Assembly (NCBI GenBank): GCA_938084675.1
Contig: CALKGM010000001.1
Location: 51,508-115,507 of the forward strand
DNA: 64,000 bases
Direction of reading: 5' to 3'
Source: Candidatus Poseidoniaceae archaeon
GTDB taxonomy: Archaea > Thermoplasmatota > Poseidoniia > Poseidoniales > Poseidoniaceae
Positions within the stretch are counted from its first letter, which is position 1. Each line of letters begins with the position of its first letter. Position numbers and translations under genes: made by a program. This document shows, one piece after another, positions 45,721 to 56,463 of this stretch. The notes under the pieces were generated by a model. That model was not told the origin of the DNA. It saw only the letters and a program-made list of their open reading frames with translations, and made no database searches.

Positions 45721-45795
45721 GCTCGTGTGGTGTAGCCAGGTCCATCATAGTGGGTTTTCATCCCGCCGACCCGGGTTCGAATCCCGGCACGAGCA
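45721..45795 (+). tRNA. tRNA-Glu (TTC)
   Basis: GCTCGTG ... GTGGG-TTTTCAT-CCCGC anticodon arm, T-arm CCGGG-TTCGAAT-CCCGG, acceptor CACGAGC + A73; no encoded CCA. Confidence 0.94.
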
Positions 45796-45913
45796 TCCCT
45801 ATCAACACTGGAGCGCAGCACACGCTTTTTGCAAAAATTGGATAACGAGCATACACGAGCACGCCCTGAAGTTCACGAAATATTTGCAAGATAACGACGA
45901 AGATTGAGGGCGA

Positions 45914-47206
45914 TCATTCTTCTTCACGGTTGGGCGAAGTAATATCAACGTACCAACCAGTTATGGAAACAAAAGCACGGAAGGCCGTAAGGTAATCATT
46001 GATATCTTCTTTGAAATCGTGGGCGGCTGGATTCGCTATCGCCTTGATGAGATCAAGCCATTTAATGACATCAGGATTAAGAACATCATCGCGATTGAGC
46101 ACATTCTTCATTGTTTGAATTCCACGGTTTTGGGCCTTAACTTTGATACCGTTTGCAATGGTTAAGTTGAACAACATTTTCTCGGTACATCTGCGGATAT
46201 GAGCAAGAGCAAAGTAAACTTTGTTTACGGTAAGCATGGCAGTCCACTCACCGTTAGTCAACTCATTTAGTTCATCTTTGAAAGTGTAGAGTTCTTCCAA
46301 TGGCTTTTCTATTCGCACACCAATTCTATCCACTACAGATTGGTTCAAACGGCCTGGTTCATCATCACTCTCTTCACCATCAACCGATTGACCCGATTCA
46401 TGAATTTCAGTAATCACTTGATGAAAACGAAGCAAGTGACCCGGGCGCAAAGTTCCGACTTCATATGCTTCGTCATCTTTATTGACATATCTAGCAGCAA
46501 GCCCCAAAAAGGCACCAACGATTCCGCCGATGACGATAGCAAATAACAATATTATAAACTCTGAAGAAGGAATCATCATAATGATTAGAGATACGATGAA
46601 GAACTTTAACAACTTACCAAGCAAACGATACTGCCCCGACCATTCAGGGCCTTCAAAAATGCTGTACTCCGAACCGTCTTTAAACAACAAAATTAGATGG
46701 CGTTGTCTCACGTATCGTGGGACGTATTGCTCTCCGACATAGGCAAAAAGCCATGGACTTAGTAACGTAAACGCCATAAAAATCCCAAAAAGGGCTACGA
46801 TAATGCCTTCGTAGATTACATTTGTATCAACTCCTTCACTTACATCTGAACTAGAGGCGGTGACATACCCGTTTTGTATTTGGTCAATGATCACAATGTT
46901 AGTTGCAATCGACCATGCGAGCCAAATAATAATGCTGTAAATCATGCATAATTTCCAAAACATTAGTGATTTTTTCTTGATGACTTTTCTTGGTACGAGT
47001 TCTAATGATTCTAATTTGGAAATGTTTCCAATCTCGATAACCGCTTCAGTCACCTGATTAGGATGATAAATAGCCAATTGACCCGATGCAGAAACAAGAA
47101 CAGTCGTGTTGTGGTCAGCTCCACTTGGAGGATGTTCCTCGCGATAGGCCTCAACTGATGCGATGACGTGGACGCCTGCAGGTAAATAGTCGGGGTCAAT
47201 TTCCAC
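45914..47206 (-). CDS. membrane protein with C-terminal DUF4145/HEPN-like helical domain
   Basis: Several TM segments (LCMIYSIIIWLAWSIATNIVII; IIVALFGIFMAFTLLSPWLFAYVG; IVSLIIMMIPSSEFIILLFAIVIGGIVGAFLG); C-terminal AHIRRCTEKMLFNLT...AIANPAAHDFKEDINDYLTAFRAFVSITGWYV. Confidence 0.7.
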   Translation of the reverse strand: MEIDPDYLPAGVHVIASVEAYREEHPPSGADHNTTVLVSASGQLAIYHPNQVTEAVIEIGNISKLESLELVPRKVIKKKSLMFWKLCMIYSIIIWLAWSIATNIVIIDQIQNGYVTASSSDVSEGVDTNVIYEGIIVALFGIFMAFTLLSPWLFAYVGEQYVPRYVRQRHLILLFKDGSEYSIFEGPEWSGQYRLLGKLLKFFIVSLIIMMIPSSEFIILLFAIVIGGIVGAFLGLAARYVNKDDEAYEVGTLRPGHLLRFHQVITEIHESGQSVDGEESDDEPGRLNQSVVDRIGVRIEKPLEELYTFKDELNELTNGEWTAMLTVNKVYFALAHIRRCTEKMLFNLTIANGIKVKAQNRGIQTMKNVLNRDDVLNPDVIKWLDLIKAIANPAAHDFKEDINDYLTAFRAFVSITGWYVDITSPNREEE

Positions 47207-47274
47207 GGCTTACGGTTTCCGCTCACTTTGATTAAGATTTCTAACGAAAGAAAGACCAAAAAAAGAATCCTAGG

Positions 47275-48114
47275 TCAAGCGAGGGTCCCATTGTTGAAAT
47301 CCTCAATGGCTTGATAGATTTCTTCTCTGGTATTCATGACAAATGGACCATAACGTGAAATCGGCTCTCCAAGTTCGGGACCACCCAAAATCAAGAATTC
47401 CGCACCGTCATCTTCAGCCGTGAGCGACAACTCATCACCTTTCTCTAGCAATCCGAGCCCGCCATCATGAAGAGAACGCCCTTCAATGTCAACAGAACCT
47501 CCAAAAGCATAGACCATGATGTTGTGATCAGGGTCGCAATGGTGAATGTACGATGCTCCGGCTTTCATTTTCATGTGGATGTAAGTAATGGGAATGACAG
47601 TATCGATGACCGCATTCGTTCCAAGCGCCTCTCCGGCGACAATCTTAGCCCAAACGGTGCCATCTTTGTTTGTAGCCTCAGGGATATCCTTTGATGGAAT
47701 GTCTTGATATCGGGGTTCCATCATCTTATCTTTGGCAGGCAAATTCACCCAAATTTGGAACCCGTGCATTCTCCCTCCATGTTCCATCATGTGCTCTTGA
47801 GGCATCTCCGAGTGAATTACACCTCGGCCAGCCGTCATCCATTGGACATCACCCGGGTTCAGGTCCCCACTGTTTCCTGCTGAATCCTCATGGCGCATGC
47901 CTCCAGCGAGGAGATACGTCACGGTTTCAAATCCCCTGTGCGGGTGGGAAGGAGCGCCAACGGCGTCGCCTGGGGCGTAGTCTACTGGACCCATCTCGTC
48001 TAGAAGGAGAAACGGGCTCATCAAGCGACCCATCGCTGCCGGTCTTCTGACTTTGAAACCGCCTCCTTCGAGAACGGTATGGGTAGGCACTATGCTTGCA
48101 AGAGTTCGATTCAT
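47275..48114 (-). CDS. pirin family protein
   Basis: SPFLLLDEMGPVDYAPGDAVGAPSHPHRGFETVTYLLAGGMRHEDSAGNSG...GDVQWMTAGRGVIHSEMP. Confidence 0.95.
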   Translation of the reverse strand: MNRTLASIVPTHTVLEGGGFKVRRPAAMGRLMSPFLLLDEMGPVDYAPGDAVGAPSHPHRGFETVTYLLAGGMRHEDSAGNSGDLNPGDVQWMTAGRGVIHSEMPQEHMMEHGGRMHGFQIWVNLPAKDKMMEPRYQDIPSKDIPEATNKDGTVWAKIVAGEALGTNAVIDTVIPITYIHMKMKAGASYIHHCDPDHNIMVYAFGGSVDIEGRSLHDGGLGLLEKGDELSLTAEDDGAEFLILGGPELGEPISRYGPFVMNTREEIYQAIEDFNNGTLA

Positions 48115-48118
48115 ACTA

Positions 48119-48628
48119 TCACTTCATTGTCATGCTGTTAACTATGGCCTTAACAGTCTCGGGGTTCGCTGGTTTCTTACTGTTTGTCATGAGTGCACGA
48201 CCAATAACATTGCATCCCAAGAAGGAGAATTGCATTCGCATTGCCATAATGACATGGGCGCCTCCGCCCCCAGAATGTGTTGCGAGCGCCACTTTGCGGT
48301 CTCGGAATAAACGACGGAAGTCATCGCCTTGACGACTCAACCATGCAATCGCATTGTTGAGAACTGGTGGGTAAGAGCCATTGTATTCAGGGGCAAAAAC
48401 CATCCACGCATCACCAGCGTTTAAGCGGCCAATCAAATCACTAAGACCTGGTAAAACACCTACGTGTTGTTCCATTTTTGTAGAATAGAGTGGGAAGTCG
48501 TAGTCATTTAACGAAAGGATATCTACGGTGTGGCCTACTTCTTGTGCATGTTCACGAACGCTCTGAGCAAGGACTCTGTTGTTTCCGGCTGACGCCAGGA
48601 CACAAACAACGTGAGCCATAGTTGACAC
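48119..48628 (-). CDS. NADPH-dependent FMN reductase family protein
   Basis: VDILSLNDYDFPLYS..., FAPEYNGSYPPVLNNAIAWLSR. Confidence 0.9.
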   Translation of the reverse strand: MSTMAHVVCVLASAGNNRVLAQSVREHAQEVGHTVDILSLNDYDFPLYSTKMEQHVGVLPGLSDLIGRLNAGDAWMVFAPEYNGSYPPVLNNAIAWLSRQGDDFRRLFRDRKVALATHSGGGGAHVIMAMRMQFSFLGCNVIGRALMTNSKKPANPETVKAIVNSMTMK

Positions 48629-48713
48629 TACACGCCGTGGTATATGGAAGGAGTAGTTTCAACCAAGACACTGAGACGGGAAGACACATGTCCTTCATCC
48701 TCATCCGCTGTTC

Positions 48714-49295
48714 ATGGGCAAGGTTTGGTGTGTCGGCATAAGCCCTAACGACCCAAGACTTATCGGAATTGAAGGAGTTACCTTCCATTCAACCGTAAAG
48801 GGCTGTGATACCCTTCTACTTGCAACAAATAAGAACGGTTTGGATGGCATTTCAGCCTTAGAACATAACGTCCAAATGATGCATGAATCACTTGCTACTG
48901 CGTCGGCGAAGGGATTGCATAGAATGGTCGTTTTGGGGGATACGAGCTCTCTGGAAGGGCGACGTTGGAAAGTTCATGCAGAATCATGGGATTCAACGAT
49001 GGGTGTGAGCGTTAATTCAATACACGGAATGGGGCAACTCATTGTTGAAGTCTTAGCCCGAAGTGCTGCACTGAAAGGTATGCAAGTCGTTCTTATTCGT
49101 GTAGGTCTTGCGTCTGAGAGCCACATTAACAGGCATTTAGCGCGTGCTTTCACTCATTCTTCGGCTAGCCTGGAATCATTCAAGAACTCAAAAGTCCCTG
49201 ACCTTGACGCATGGATAGCGATGTGCCTGGACGAAAGTGGTGAATTCAACTCTGATATATCATCTGAACAATGGGCCCCCTCTAGAGAGGATTAA
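48714..49295 (+). CDS. hypothetical protein, possibly Rossmann-like
   Basis: Intact 193-aa ORF, divergent from the FMN reductase; alternating strand/helix pattern. Family not recognised. Confidence 0.6.
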   Translation: MGKVWCVGISPNDPRLIGIEGVTFHSTVKGCDTLLLATNKNGLDGISALEHNVQMMHESLATASAKGLHRMVVLGDTSSLEGRRWKVHAESWDSTMGVSVNSIHGMGQLIVEVLARSAALKGMQVVLIRVGLASESHINRHLARAFTHSSASLESFKNSKVPDLDAWIAMCLDESGEFNSDISSEQWAPSRED

Positions 49296-49320
49296 AGCAT
49301 ACGCCAGCGGCCAATGTACC

Positions 49321-49596
49321 ATGGCAGCAGAACTGATATTGGAACACGCTGAAGGAGCAGACACAGACTTCCTCGTTTACACTGGGAACTTCTGCGGGTA
49401 TTGCAAAGCATTGAAACGCCTCTTAGACGGTCGTTCAATGAGTTTTACGGAATATAATTTCGACGAGCATAACGGCTTGCGTAAGCAAATTGTTGCTGCA
49501 ACAGGTCACCGTACCGTCCCTGTCGTATTTGACATAAGGGAAAATGAACCTGTTTTCATCGGTGGTTTTGACGAAACCAATCGGTATCTCAAATGA
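49321..49596 (+). CDS. glutaredoxin-like protein
   Basis: NFCGYCKALKRLLDGRSMSFTEYNFDEHN...GHRTVPVVF...FIGGFDETNRYL. Confidence 0.9.
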   Translation: MAAELILEHAEGADTDFLVYTGNFCGYCKALKRLLDGRSMSFTEYNFDEHNGLRKQIVAATGHRTVPVVFDIRENEPVFIGGFDETNRYLK

Positions 49597-50191
49597 AGGT
49601 CTCAAGCCACTCTTTGAGCGCATCATGATGCTCAATTGGGATCATATGACCCTTCTTGTGCTCAATAAGTTCAACGGCCCAGTCCGCAGATTCAAATTGG
49701 TGCGCAACAGCCCAACCGTCTTCAATTGGAACTCTGACATCTTTTTCGCCGTGCATCCAAAAAAGTCGCTTGGAGTCCAATTCAGCGAGTCGTAATCGGA
49801 GTTCCATTGGCCGAACCAATCTCGTCCCAATACAAACTAAACCTTGTATGCGGTCTGCTATCGGCAAATGGAGAAGTTCTTGCGCCATGGCTCCTCCTTG
49901 AGAAAAACCACCCACTACCAACGGACCAAGGGGTGCTTCTGTTCCAATAAGGTGTTCAAGTTGTGAGAGGCTAGCATCAACATCGATGAGTTCCTTTCGT
50001 GAGAGATTCATGCGACGGGTCACATCTGCATCAAAATTCTCATATCGCCACCAAGTGAAGCCTCGCGACGGATGTTTGTAACGTGCTTGTGGGACCAATA
50101 AAGTCCAACCTTCAGGAAGTATTTTTTCGGCAAAAGGGCGCATCATCGAAGCGTCGCCTGTCATGCCATGCATCATGATGAGCGTCGGCAT
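49589..50191 (-). CDS. carboxylesterase/phospholipase-type alpha/beta hydrolase
   Basis: GFSQGGAMAQELL nucleophile elbow; HGEKDVRVPIEDG; KKGHMIPIEHH. Confidence 0.88.
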   Translation of the reverse strand: MPTLIMMHGMTGDASMMRPFAEKILPEGWTLLVPQARYKHPSRGFTWWRYENFDADVTRRMNLSRKELIDVDASLSQLEHLIGTEAPLGPLVVGGFSQGGAMAQELLHLPIADRIQGLVCIGTRLVRPMELRLRLAELDSKRLFWMHGEKDVRVPIEDGWAVAHQFESADWAVELIEHKKGHMIPIEHHDALKEWLETFI

Positions 50192-50200
50192 GAGTTTCCC

Positions 50201-51166
50201 TCACAATGTCCACTGCGAGAAGATACCGCCAGCGACCTTGAAGTGGAGGGTTGAATCTCCTCCACGCAGCGTAACGGTAAGCGAATAGTCCCCTGAGAGA
50301 GATGGGATCGTTCCGATAGAGCCCTTTTCACTTGCCCCTGAACCCCAAGCACGAGTGAGTGGAGAAGCACCTTGGTGGTCTTTCAGAGATAGCGTTCCTG
50401 AGCCGCCTCCCGAGATATCGAGGTCAATGTACCAAACAAGGACGTCCCAATCGGTTCCATCAGGGTGTCCACTGTCGAGGAAGGAATCTGAAATGTCGTT
50501 CTCGTTATTCTCATAAGTAGAATCCAGTAGGTCACGGGCACGATAAAAGTAGACGTCTCCTTCATAGTCGGTTTTGGTTTGTGTCAATTCCATTCGGAGT
50601 TGTTCTACCCCTTGGTCGTCGGACCAAACTAATGAATCAATGAAACCATCACGCCCACTGAACGAGTAGGTCAGAGTGTGCCCGTCATCGGATGATGCGC
50701 TTACCTCAACAACTCCGTTGTAGATGGAATCCGTTTCTGCAGTCCATTCTTGACCAAACAGTGTAAAGCCCCAAGAATCACCAATGTTCCAAGGGAAGTT
50801 GAACACTGGCTGAGGGTCGCCTTCCTCATAGACGGACAGGCCGTCCATGGTAACACGGCCAAGGAATGGGTTGTGGTTAATGACAGCGTGACGCTGTGCT
50901 TCCTCTTTAGAAGAGATGCCAAGACGGTAGTTACCAGATTCATTGTCTTTTTCAGCAACAACTAATCGAGCACTATCTTCACCAAATTGAGGAGTTACGA
51001 AGGTATAGAGCCACTGGTCACCAATATCCCAATCGGGAAGAGCAAGTTCTTGTTCCGTTGTGTCGCCGATTCCTGAATTGACAGTTGGACCGTCAAGACA
51101 TCCAGCAAGAACACTGGTGAAAAGCAACAACAACGTCATTGTTGCACCTTGAAGGAACTGACCCAT
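50201..51166 (-). CDS. predicted lipoprotein
   Basis: N-terminal MTLLLLFTSVLAGCLDG lipobox (LAGC); secreted beta-rich sequence. Confidence 0.8.
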   Translation of the reverse strand: MGQFLQGATMTLLLLFTSVLAGCLDGPTVNSGIGDTTEQELALPDWDIGDQWLYTFVTPQFGEDSARLVVAEKDNESGNYRLGISSKEEAQRHAVINHNPFLGRVTMDGLSVYEEGDPQPVFNFPWNIGDSWGFTLFGQEWTAETDSIYNGVVEVSASSDDGHTLTYSFSGRDGFIDSLVWSDDQGVEQLRMELTQTKTDYEGDVYFYRARDLLDSTYENNENDISDSFLDSGHPDGTDWDVLVWYIDLDISGGGSGTLSLKDHQGASPLTRAWGSGASEKGSIGTIPSLSGDYSLTVTLRGGDSTLHFKVAGGIFSQWTL

Positions 51167-51213
51167 GAGGTACCCAACAGGGCCTTGTTCAAGAGTCTAA
51201 CGCTTGAAGGTCT

Positions 51214-53343
51214 TCAAACAAGCCACTCGGTGCCAGCCAAAACGACGGCTACAATGGACATCAACTTGATGAGAATGTTGAGTGATGGACCGGATGTGTC
51301 CTTGAACGGGTCACCGATGGTGTCACCAATAACGGCTGCTTCGTGAGCATCATCGCCTTTCTTAGCACCTTCAATGTGACCTTGCTCGATGGCTTTCTTG
51401 GCGTTGTCCCAAGCACCACCAGCGTTGGCCATGAACAGAGCCATGAGTACACCGGTGACGAGAGAACCAGCAAGAAGACCGCCCAGTGCGTCCGCACCAA
51501 GAGATAGTCCAACGATGACCGGTGCAAGAACTGCAACGACACCAGGCCCGATCATTTCTCGTAGAGCCGCCTTGGTTGAGATATCAACACAGGTTTGTGA
51601 ATCAGGATAGGTCATGTTGCCTGCAACGACCTTCTCAGGCCATGTTGTTGCGTCCTCAATATCGCCTTCAAAGGAAGAGTCGTTGGACAAACTTTCCCTC
51701 ATGATTGCAAATTGACGTCGGATTTCAACAACCATGTCGCCTGCAGCCTTACCGACTGAAGTCATGGTCATAGCAGCGACAACGAATGGAAGGCCGCCAC
51801 CGATGAGAAGGCCGATTACGACCTCTGGGTTGGTGAGTGTTAAGTCAAGATTGTCTGCGCCAACTGCTGCAGTGTAAGCAGCAAACAATGCAAGAGCGGT
51901 CAAAGCGGCGGAACCAATAGCGAATCCTTTTCCAACTGCTGCAGTTGTGTTTCCGATTGAATCGAGTTCATCGGTAATAGCGCGCACATCAGAACCAAGT
52001 CCGCTCATCTCTGCGATACCACCAGCATTGTCTGCGACTGGACCGTAGGCATCAACGGTCATGGTCACACCAACTGTTGCTAGCATACCCATTGCGGCCA
52101 TTGCAATGCAGTAAAGGCCGTACTCTTCCCCGCCGAAATAGTTTGCACCGAGAATTCCTCCGGCAATGAGTAGGATTGGAATGAAGGTTGACATCATGCC
52201 GACTGAAAGTCCGGCAATAGCGTTGGTTGCAGGTCCAGTCTTGGACATTTCACCGATGTGAGGAATAGCCCTTGTTTTGATTCCAAACACTGGCTCAATC
52301 CCTGTGTAGTATTCGGTGATGAGGCCGATTGCGATTCCGACAATACTGCCCAATACAACGGAGTGCATGACGCCGACTTCAACGTCAATGAGGCCTTGGC
52401 TAATGGAGAGATATCCACCTGCCCAAAACAGAATTGCTGCGATGAAGGTGGTGTTACGAAGTGCTGCCGCTGCGTCTTTGCCGTTCTTAAGAACGAACAT
52501 CGAGAATACACCGATGATGGATGCAACGTATCCGATTAGACCGAGCATAATTGGCATCATGATGTAGTCGGAAGCTCCAGTGAATCCATCTCCGCCAAAG
52601 CCATCTGAATTAGCGATGATCATTGCTGCAATGATTGAACCGACAAAGGACTCAAAGATGTCCGCGCCCATTCCTGCAACGTCACCGACGTTGTCACCGA
52701 CGTTATCTGCGATAACGCCAGGGTTGCGTGGGTCGTCTTCAGGAATTCCTGCTTCAACCTTGCCGACCAAATCAGCACCAACGTCAGCAGCCTTGGTGTA
52801 GATACCGCCACCAACACGAGCAAAGAGAGCAATTGAAGAAGCACCCATACCGAATCCTGCCGCAGCAGAAAGGTCAGGGTTTGAACCACCTGCACCAAGC
52901 CAGTATGCAACAAGAGAGATTCCGAGAAGACCAAGTCCACCAACGGAAAGACCCATGACGGCTCCACCGTTGTAAGATACGGCCAATGCTCCAGCCTTGC
53001 CGTCGTTCTTAGCAGCCATCGTGGTTCGACCGTTGGCCGAAGTTGCAGCACGCATTCCTGAGAATCCGGCAGCGACGGATGCAAGTGCACCTGCGAAGAA
53101 GGCAATAGCAGTATTAACATCGTTTAGTTGGGTCAGTGCCAGACCAACGACAACTACGAAAATTGCAAGAACTTTGTATTCTGCAAACAGGAACGCCATG
53201 GCTCCTTTTTGGATTTCTTCGGTGATATTGGCAACTTTCTCGTTGTCAATTTTCACTTTGTTTACTTGTTGATACAGCAAAAAAGCCACAAAAAGTCCGA
53301 CGAGACCTGCTGCAGCGGCAATCATTGGTATATTATCCATCAT
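51214..53343 (-). CDS. hppA: membrane-bound ion-translocating pyrophosphatase
   Basis: [70 protein letters not shown]. Start chosen at [14 protein letters not shown]. Confidence 0.96.
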   Translation of the reverse strand: MMDNIPMIAAAAGLVGLFVAFLLYQQVNKVKIDNEKVANITEEIQKGAMAFLFAEYKVLAIFVVVVGLALTQLNDVNTAIAFFAGALASVAAGFSGMRAATSANGRTTMAAKNDGKAGALAVSYNGGAVMGLSVGGLGLLGISLVAYWLGAGGSNPDLSAAAGFGMGASSIALFARVGGGIYTKAADVGADLVGKVEAGIPEDDPRNPGVIADNVGDNVGDVAGMGADIFESFVGSIIAAMIIANSDGFGGDGFTGASDYIMMPIMLGLIGYVASIIGVFSMFVLKNGKDAAAALRNTTFIAAILFWAGGYLSISQGLIDVEVGVMHSVVLGSIVGIAIGLITEYYTGIEPVFGIKTRAIPHIGEMSKTGPATNAIAGLSVGMMSTFIPILLIAGGILGANYFGGEEYGLYCIAMAAMGMLATVGVTMTVDAYGPVADNAGGIAEMSGLGSDVRAITDELDSIGNTTAAVGKGFAIGSAALTALALFAAYTAAVGADNLDLTLTNPEVVIGLLIGGGLPFVVAAMTMTSVGKAAGDMVVEIRRQFAIMRESLSNDSSFEGDIEDATTWPEKVVAGNMTYPDSQTCVDISTKAALREMIGPGVVAVLAPVIVGLSLGADALGGLLAGSLVTGVLMALFMANAGGAWDNAKKAIEQGHIEGAKKGDDAHEAAVIGDTIGDPFKDTSGPSLNILIKLMSIVAVVLAGTEWLV

Positions 53344-53524
53344 TATAGAACACCTGTACTCTCGGCGACCAAAGAACCCTTCATAAGTGGTTCCCTTCAA
53401 AAAAAAGCCACTGTGCCGATTTAGAGCACTTTCTCATCCTACCGGTTGAGTTGTACTGTTGAGTGGCTCACATCATGGTTTCAATAGGCAATCGTTCAAA
53501 GAGGAGAGATGTTTGGGTTAAGAC

Positions 53525-53845
53525 ATGACCATCAGTGCAGAAGAGATTTTGGCTGAGATTGGTCCAGTCCAGGAAATCCTTGATGAGCACGATGGTGTGG
53601 TCAACGTGATTGATACAACTGACGGGAACATTATGCTCTCGCTGGATGGTGGCTGTAATGGCTGCTCCTCTACACCAATGACTGCTATGCAAATTTATTA
53701 CTCGTTAAAAAAATTGGACCATGTCAACGACGTCATTTTCGTCAACGGGGAGTTGCCGGAATACATGCGGACATTCATTGACCAAAAAATGGCCAAAGAA
53801 GCCTTGAGCGGCGGGGATGACAACCCCCCTGGTGAAATCGTTTGA
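53525..53845 (+). CDS. NifU C-terminal-like Fe-S scaffold protein
   Basis: VVNVIDTTDGNIMLSLDGGCNGCSSTPMTAMQ (CxxC). Confidence 0.7.
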   Translation: MTISAEEILAEIGPVQEILDEHDGVVNVIDTTDGNIMLSLDGGCNGCSSTPMTAMQIYYSLKKLDHVNDVIFVNGELPEYMRTFIDQKMAKEALSGGDDNPPGEIV

Positions 53846-54172
53846 TTATTCTTCATCATCCCGCCCAATACTGTGGGGATTTGCTCCAAAGGACAGGTTT
53901 TCTCCTTTGATGTTCATTCGGGCTGATACTGCGAGAATGACGCAAAATAATGCAAGAGGCTTCGGGAGGTAATTTGAGCCCCACAAGACGCCCCCTGCAT
54001 AGGACAACCACCATAGAATCACTGCAGCCAACATGAGCGTAAAGAAAATGATGTTTTGAGCGACCTCCTCAGCCTTTTCCGACCGAGAAAGCGTAGCGAT
54101 GAATGTGAACAAGATGGCTGAAACACCACACAAACCTTCAGCCAAGTGTTCCAAGAACACGACATCCACCAT
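53846..54172 (-). CDS. hypothetical membrane protein
   Basis: Three hydrophobic segments; its stop abuts the stop of the convergent NifU-like gene. Confidence 0.6.
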   Translation of the reverse strand: MVDVVFLEHLAEGLCGVSAILFTFIATLSRSEKAEEVAQNIIFFTLMLAAVILWWLSYAGGVLWGSNYLPKPLALFCVILAVSARMNIKGENLSFGANPHSIGRDDEE

Positions 54173-54254
54173 GTATTGTCCAAGGGTACGACCCTCTTGA
54201 AGGTGGGGGCGAAGGTTGCGAACCTTTGTTTAGGGTCATCGTTTGTTTCACACC

Positions 54255-56189
54255 ATGGCAGTCGGCTCCTTCACACTTCCAAAACCTCGGCCAACGCCAC
54301 CTCACTTCTCTCGAAACCAAGTTGCGAAGGTCTTGCATCAGATGGCGGTATTGCTTGAATTGCAAGGTGCCAATGTATTCCGAGTTCGGTCCTACCAAAA
54401 TGCAAGCCGAATGCTAGGAACGATCACCCAGGATTTTGGTGAACTTGTTGCCTCGGGACAACTGTTTGAAATGAAGGGAATCGGCAAAGGCCTTGGAAGT
54501 GCCTTATCCCAAGCAGTCCTCGAGGGTAAGTGGCCGGAAGATTGGGTCGATAAGCACACCTCCACGCCCGCTGGAATGATTGAAATGCTGGGAATACCGG
54601 GCCTTGGTCCAAAACGAATCAAACTGATGCACGATGAACTCGGAGTTGATTCTGTCGCCAGCCTCAAGCAAGCAGCAGAAGATGACCGTATTGCTCCAAT
54701 GAAAGGATTTGGTGCTAAGTCTCAACAACGAATGCTAGATGGAATCGAACTGCTCGCACGGTTTAGAGAACGAAGGCGCTTAGATATCGGCTTGAGATAT
54801 GGAGAAGCGTTTCAGAGAAAGGTTGCTGGAATCACTGGGGTCAATCGTGCAACGCTTGCAGGTAGCGCTCGGAGGCGAAAAGATACGATTGGAGATTTAG
54901 ATTTGGTCGTATCAGTTGACCAAGCCAATCATGAGGCCGTTGCTGAAAAAATCCTATCGCTACAAGGTATCGCTGATGTGAAAGGCGCAGGCGACTCCAA
55001 AATAAGCCTCATTCTTGACACAACGGTATTTGATGATACATTTACAGTGGGCCATATTGACCCGAATGTTTTGGACGCAATTGGAGGAGATGATTACGAG
55101 CAACTTGAGGCTGGTGGAACCATCGATGCGCAAGTTCGACTCGTACCACCTCACGTAGAACCGTTCACTCTCGCATACTTTACTGGAAGCAAGGAGCATA
55201 ACATTGCCATGCGTCAACGAGCCATTGACCGGGGCCTTAAATTGAATGAATTTGGACTCATTCCCGAAGCAAAGGCTGGCGACCTCAAAGGAATGGATGC
55301 GGCTGTACATTCTCTACAAGCCCTCAGCGAAAAGGAGATCTACGCCCATCTTGACATGGATTATGTAGCCCCTGAATTGCGAGAAGACATGGGAGAAGTG
55401 CAGGCTGCATCTTCAAAGAACCTTCCAAAACTATTGGAAATGAACAACATCCGGGGTGCACTTCACAATCACACGACACTTTCAGACGGTGAAGCAAGCC
55501 TAGAGCAAATGGCAGATACAGCACAAAAGATGAAGTGGTCATGGCTGGGTATTGCTGACCATTCCCCTTCGCTTAAAATTGCAAACGGTGCGAGTTCAGA
55601 TGATCTCCTGAAACAAGGGCGAACCATCAAAGCCTACAATCAACAATGGGCAGAGGATGGTGTTGACTTCCGTTTGTTCCACGGAGTGGAGTCCGACATA
55701 CTTGCTGGAGGCACCTTAGACCATCCTGATGAAGTGCTCAACGAATTGGATTACGTTGTTGCAAGCGTACACGCCATGACAAAATGGCGCTCTAGAGACG
55801 AGGTTGAAAATACCGAAGAGCTGCTCAAAGTCATTGACCATCCCGCCACAACTGTACTCGGCCATCCTACTGGACGCATCTTACAGGGCAGGGAAGGATA
55901 TGAAGTGGATTTGTTCGCTGTGCTGGAACACATGGCTGAACACAATCAAGATGGACGCCTAAAAGCAGTAGAACTCAATGCAAGTCCGTACCGTTTGGAT
56001 TTGGATTGGCGCTTGTGCAAGCATGCAAAAGGACTCGGCGTTCCAGTGGTAATCAATCCCGACGCACATTCAATACGAGGACTCAGTGACATTACCTACG
56101 GTCTTATGACCGCTCGAAAAGGGTGGTTGGAGGAAGGAGATGTCCTGAACTCCCTTTCAGGTGAAGCCCTTGCGGCACGACTGAATTGA
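54255..56189 (+). CDS. polX: family X DNA polymerase with PHP domain (PolX)
   Basis: FRVRSYQNASRMLGTI, GIGKGLGSALSQAVLEG, GSARRRKDTIGDLDLVVS, PHP region ALHNHTTLSDGEASLEQM...IADHSPSL. Confidence 0.93.
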   Translation: MAVGSFTLPKPRPTPPHFSRNQVAKVLHQMAVLLELQGANVFRVRSYQNASRMLGTITQDFGELVASGQLFEMKGIGKGLGSALSQAVLEGKWPEDWVDKHTSTPAGMIEMLGIPGLGPKRIKLMHDELGVDSVASLKQAAEDDRIAPMKGFGAKSQQRMLDGIELLARFRERRRLDIGLRYGEAFQRKVAGITGVNRATLAGSARRRKDTIGDLDLVVSVDQANHEAVAEKILSLQGIADVKGAGDSKISLILDTTVFDDTFTVGHIDPNVLDAIGGDDYEQLEAGGTIDAQVRLVPPHVEPFTLAYFTGSKEHNIAMRQRAIDRGLKLNEFGLIPEAKAGDLKGMDAAVHSLQALSEKEIYAHLDMDYVAPELREDMGEVQAASSKNLPKLLEMNNIRGALHNHTTLSDGEASLEQMADTAQKMKWSWLGIADHSPSLKIANGASSDDLLKQGRTIKAYNQQWAEDGVDFRLFHGVESDILAGGTLDHPDEVLNELDYVVASVHAMTKWRSRDEVENTEELLKVIDHPATTVLGHPTGRILQGREGYEVDLFAVLEHMAEHNQDGRLKAVELNASPYRLDLDWRLCKHAKGLGVPVVINPDAHSIRGLSDITYGLMTARKGWLEEGDVLNSLSGEALAARLN

Positions 56190-56237
56190 ACCTAGGCCTA
56201 AGCACACCTTCATGACAGACCTCTGCTTGGGAGTGGT

Positions 56238-56447
56238 ATGCGCACCCTCCGCACCATCATCATGGGAAGCATGATGGTCATTCCTGGTCTCATTCTAGGG
56301 TTCATTATTTGGTACATTGCGGGGAAACCTACAACTGAACCTTTGGAGTCCCTTATTTGCAACGTTATTCCATTAACATCAATATTTTTAGGACTCTTCT
56401 TCGGTTGGAAAACGGGTGAAGAATACGACATTAAGAATTCTGACTGA
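56238..56447 (+). CDS. small membrane protein, hypothetical
   Basis: 69 aa, two TM segments, between polX and nth. Confidence 0.5.
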   Translation: MRTLRTIIMGSMMVIPGLILGFIIWYIAGKPTTEPLESLICNVIPLTSIFLGLFFGWKTGEEYDIKNSD

Positions 56448-56463
56448 ACAGGAGAATACCCCC

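Noticed and set aside
45627-45821. 64-aa minus-strand ORF (contains RAGIRTRVGG)
   Set aside because: Antisense to tRNA-Glu; typical spurious ORF across a tRNA T-arm.
45788-45861. 8-bp repeat CACGAGCA at the tRNA-Glu 3' end and again at 45854-45861
   Set aside because: Too short to be called an attachment-site duplication; no integrase or second boundary seen.
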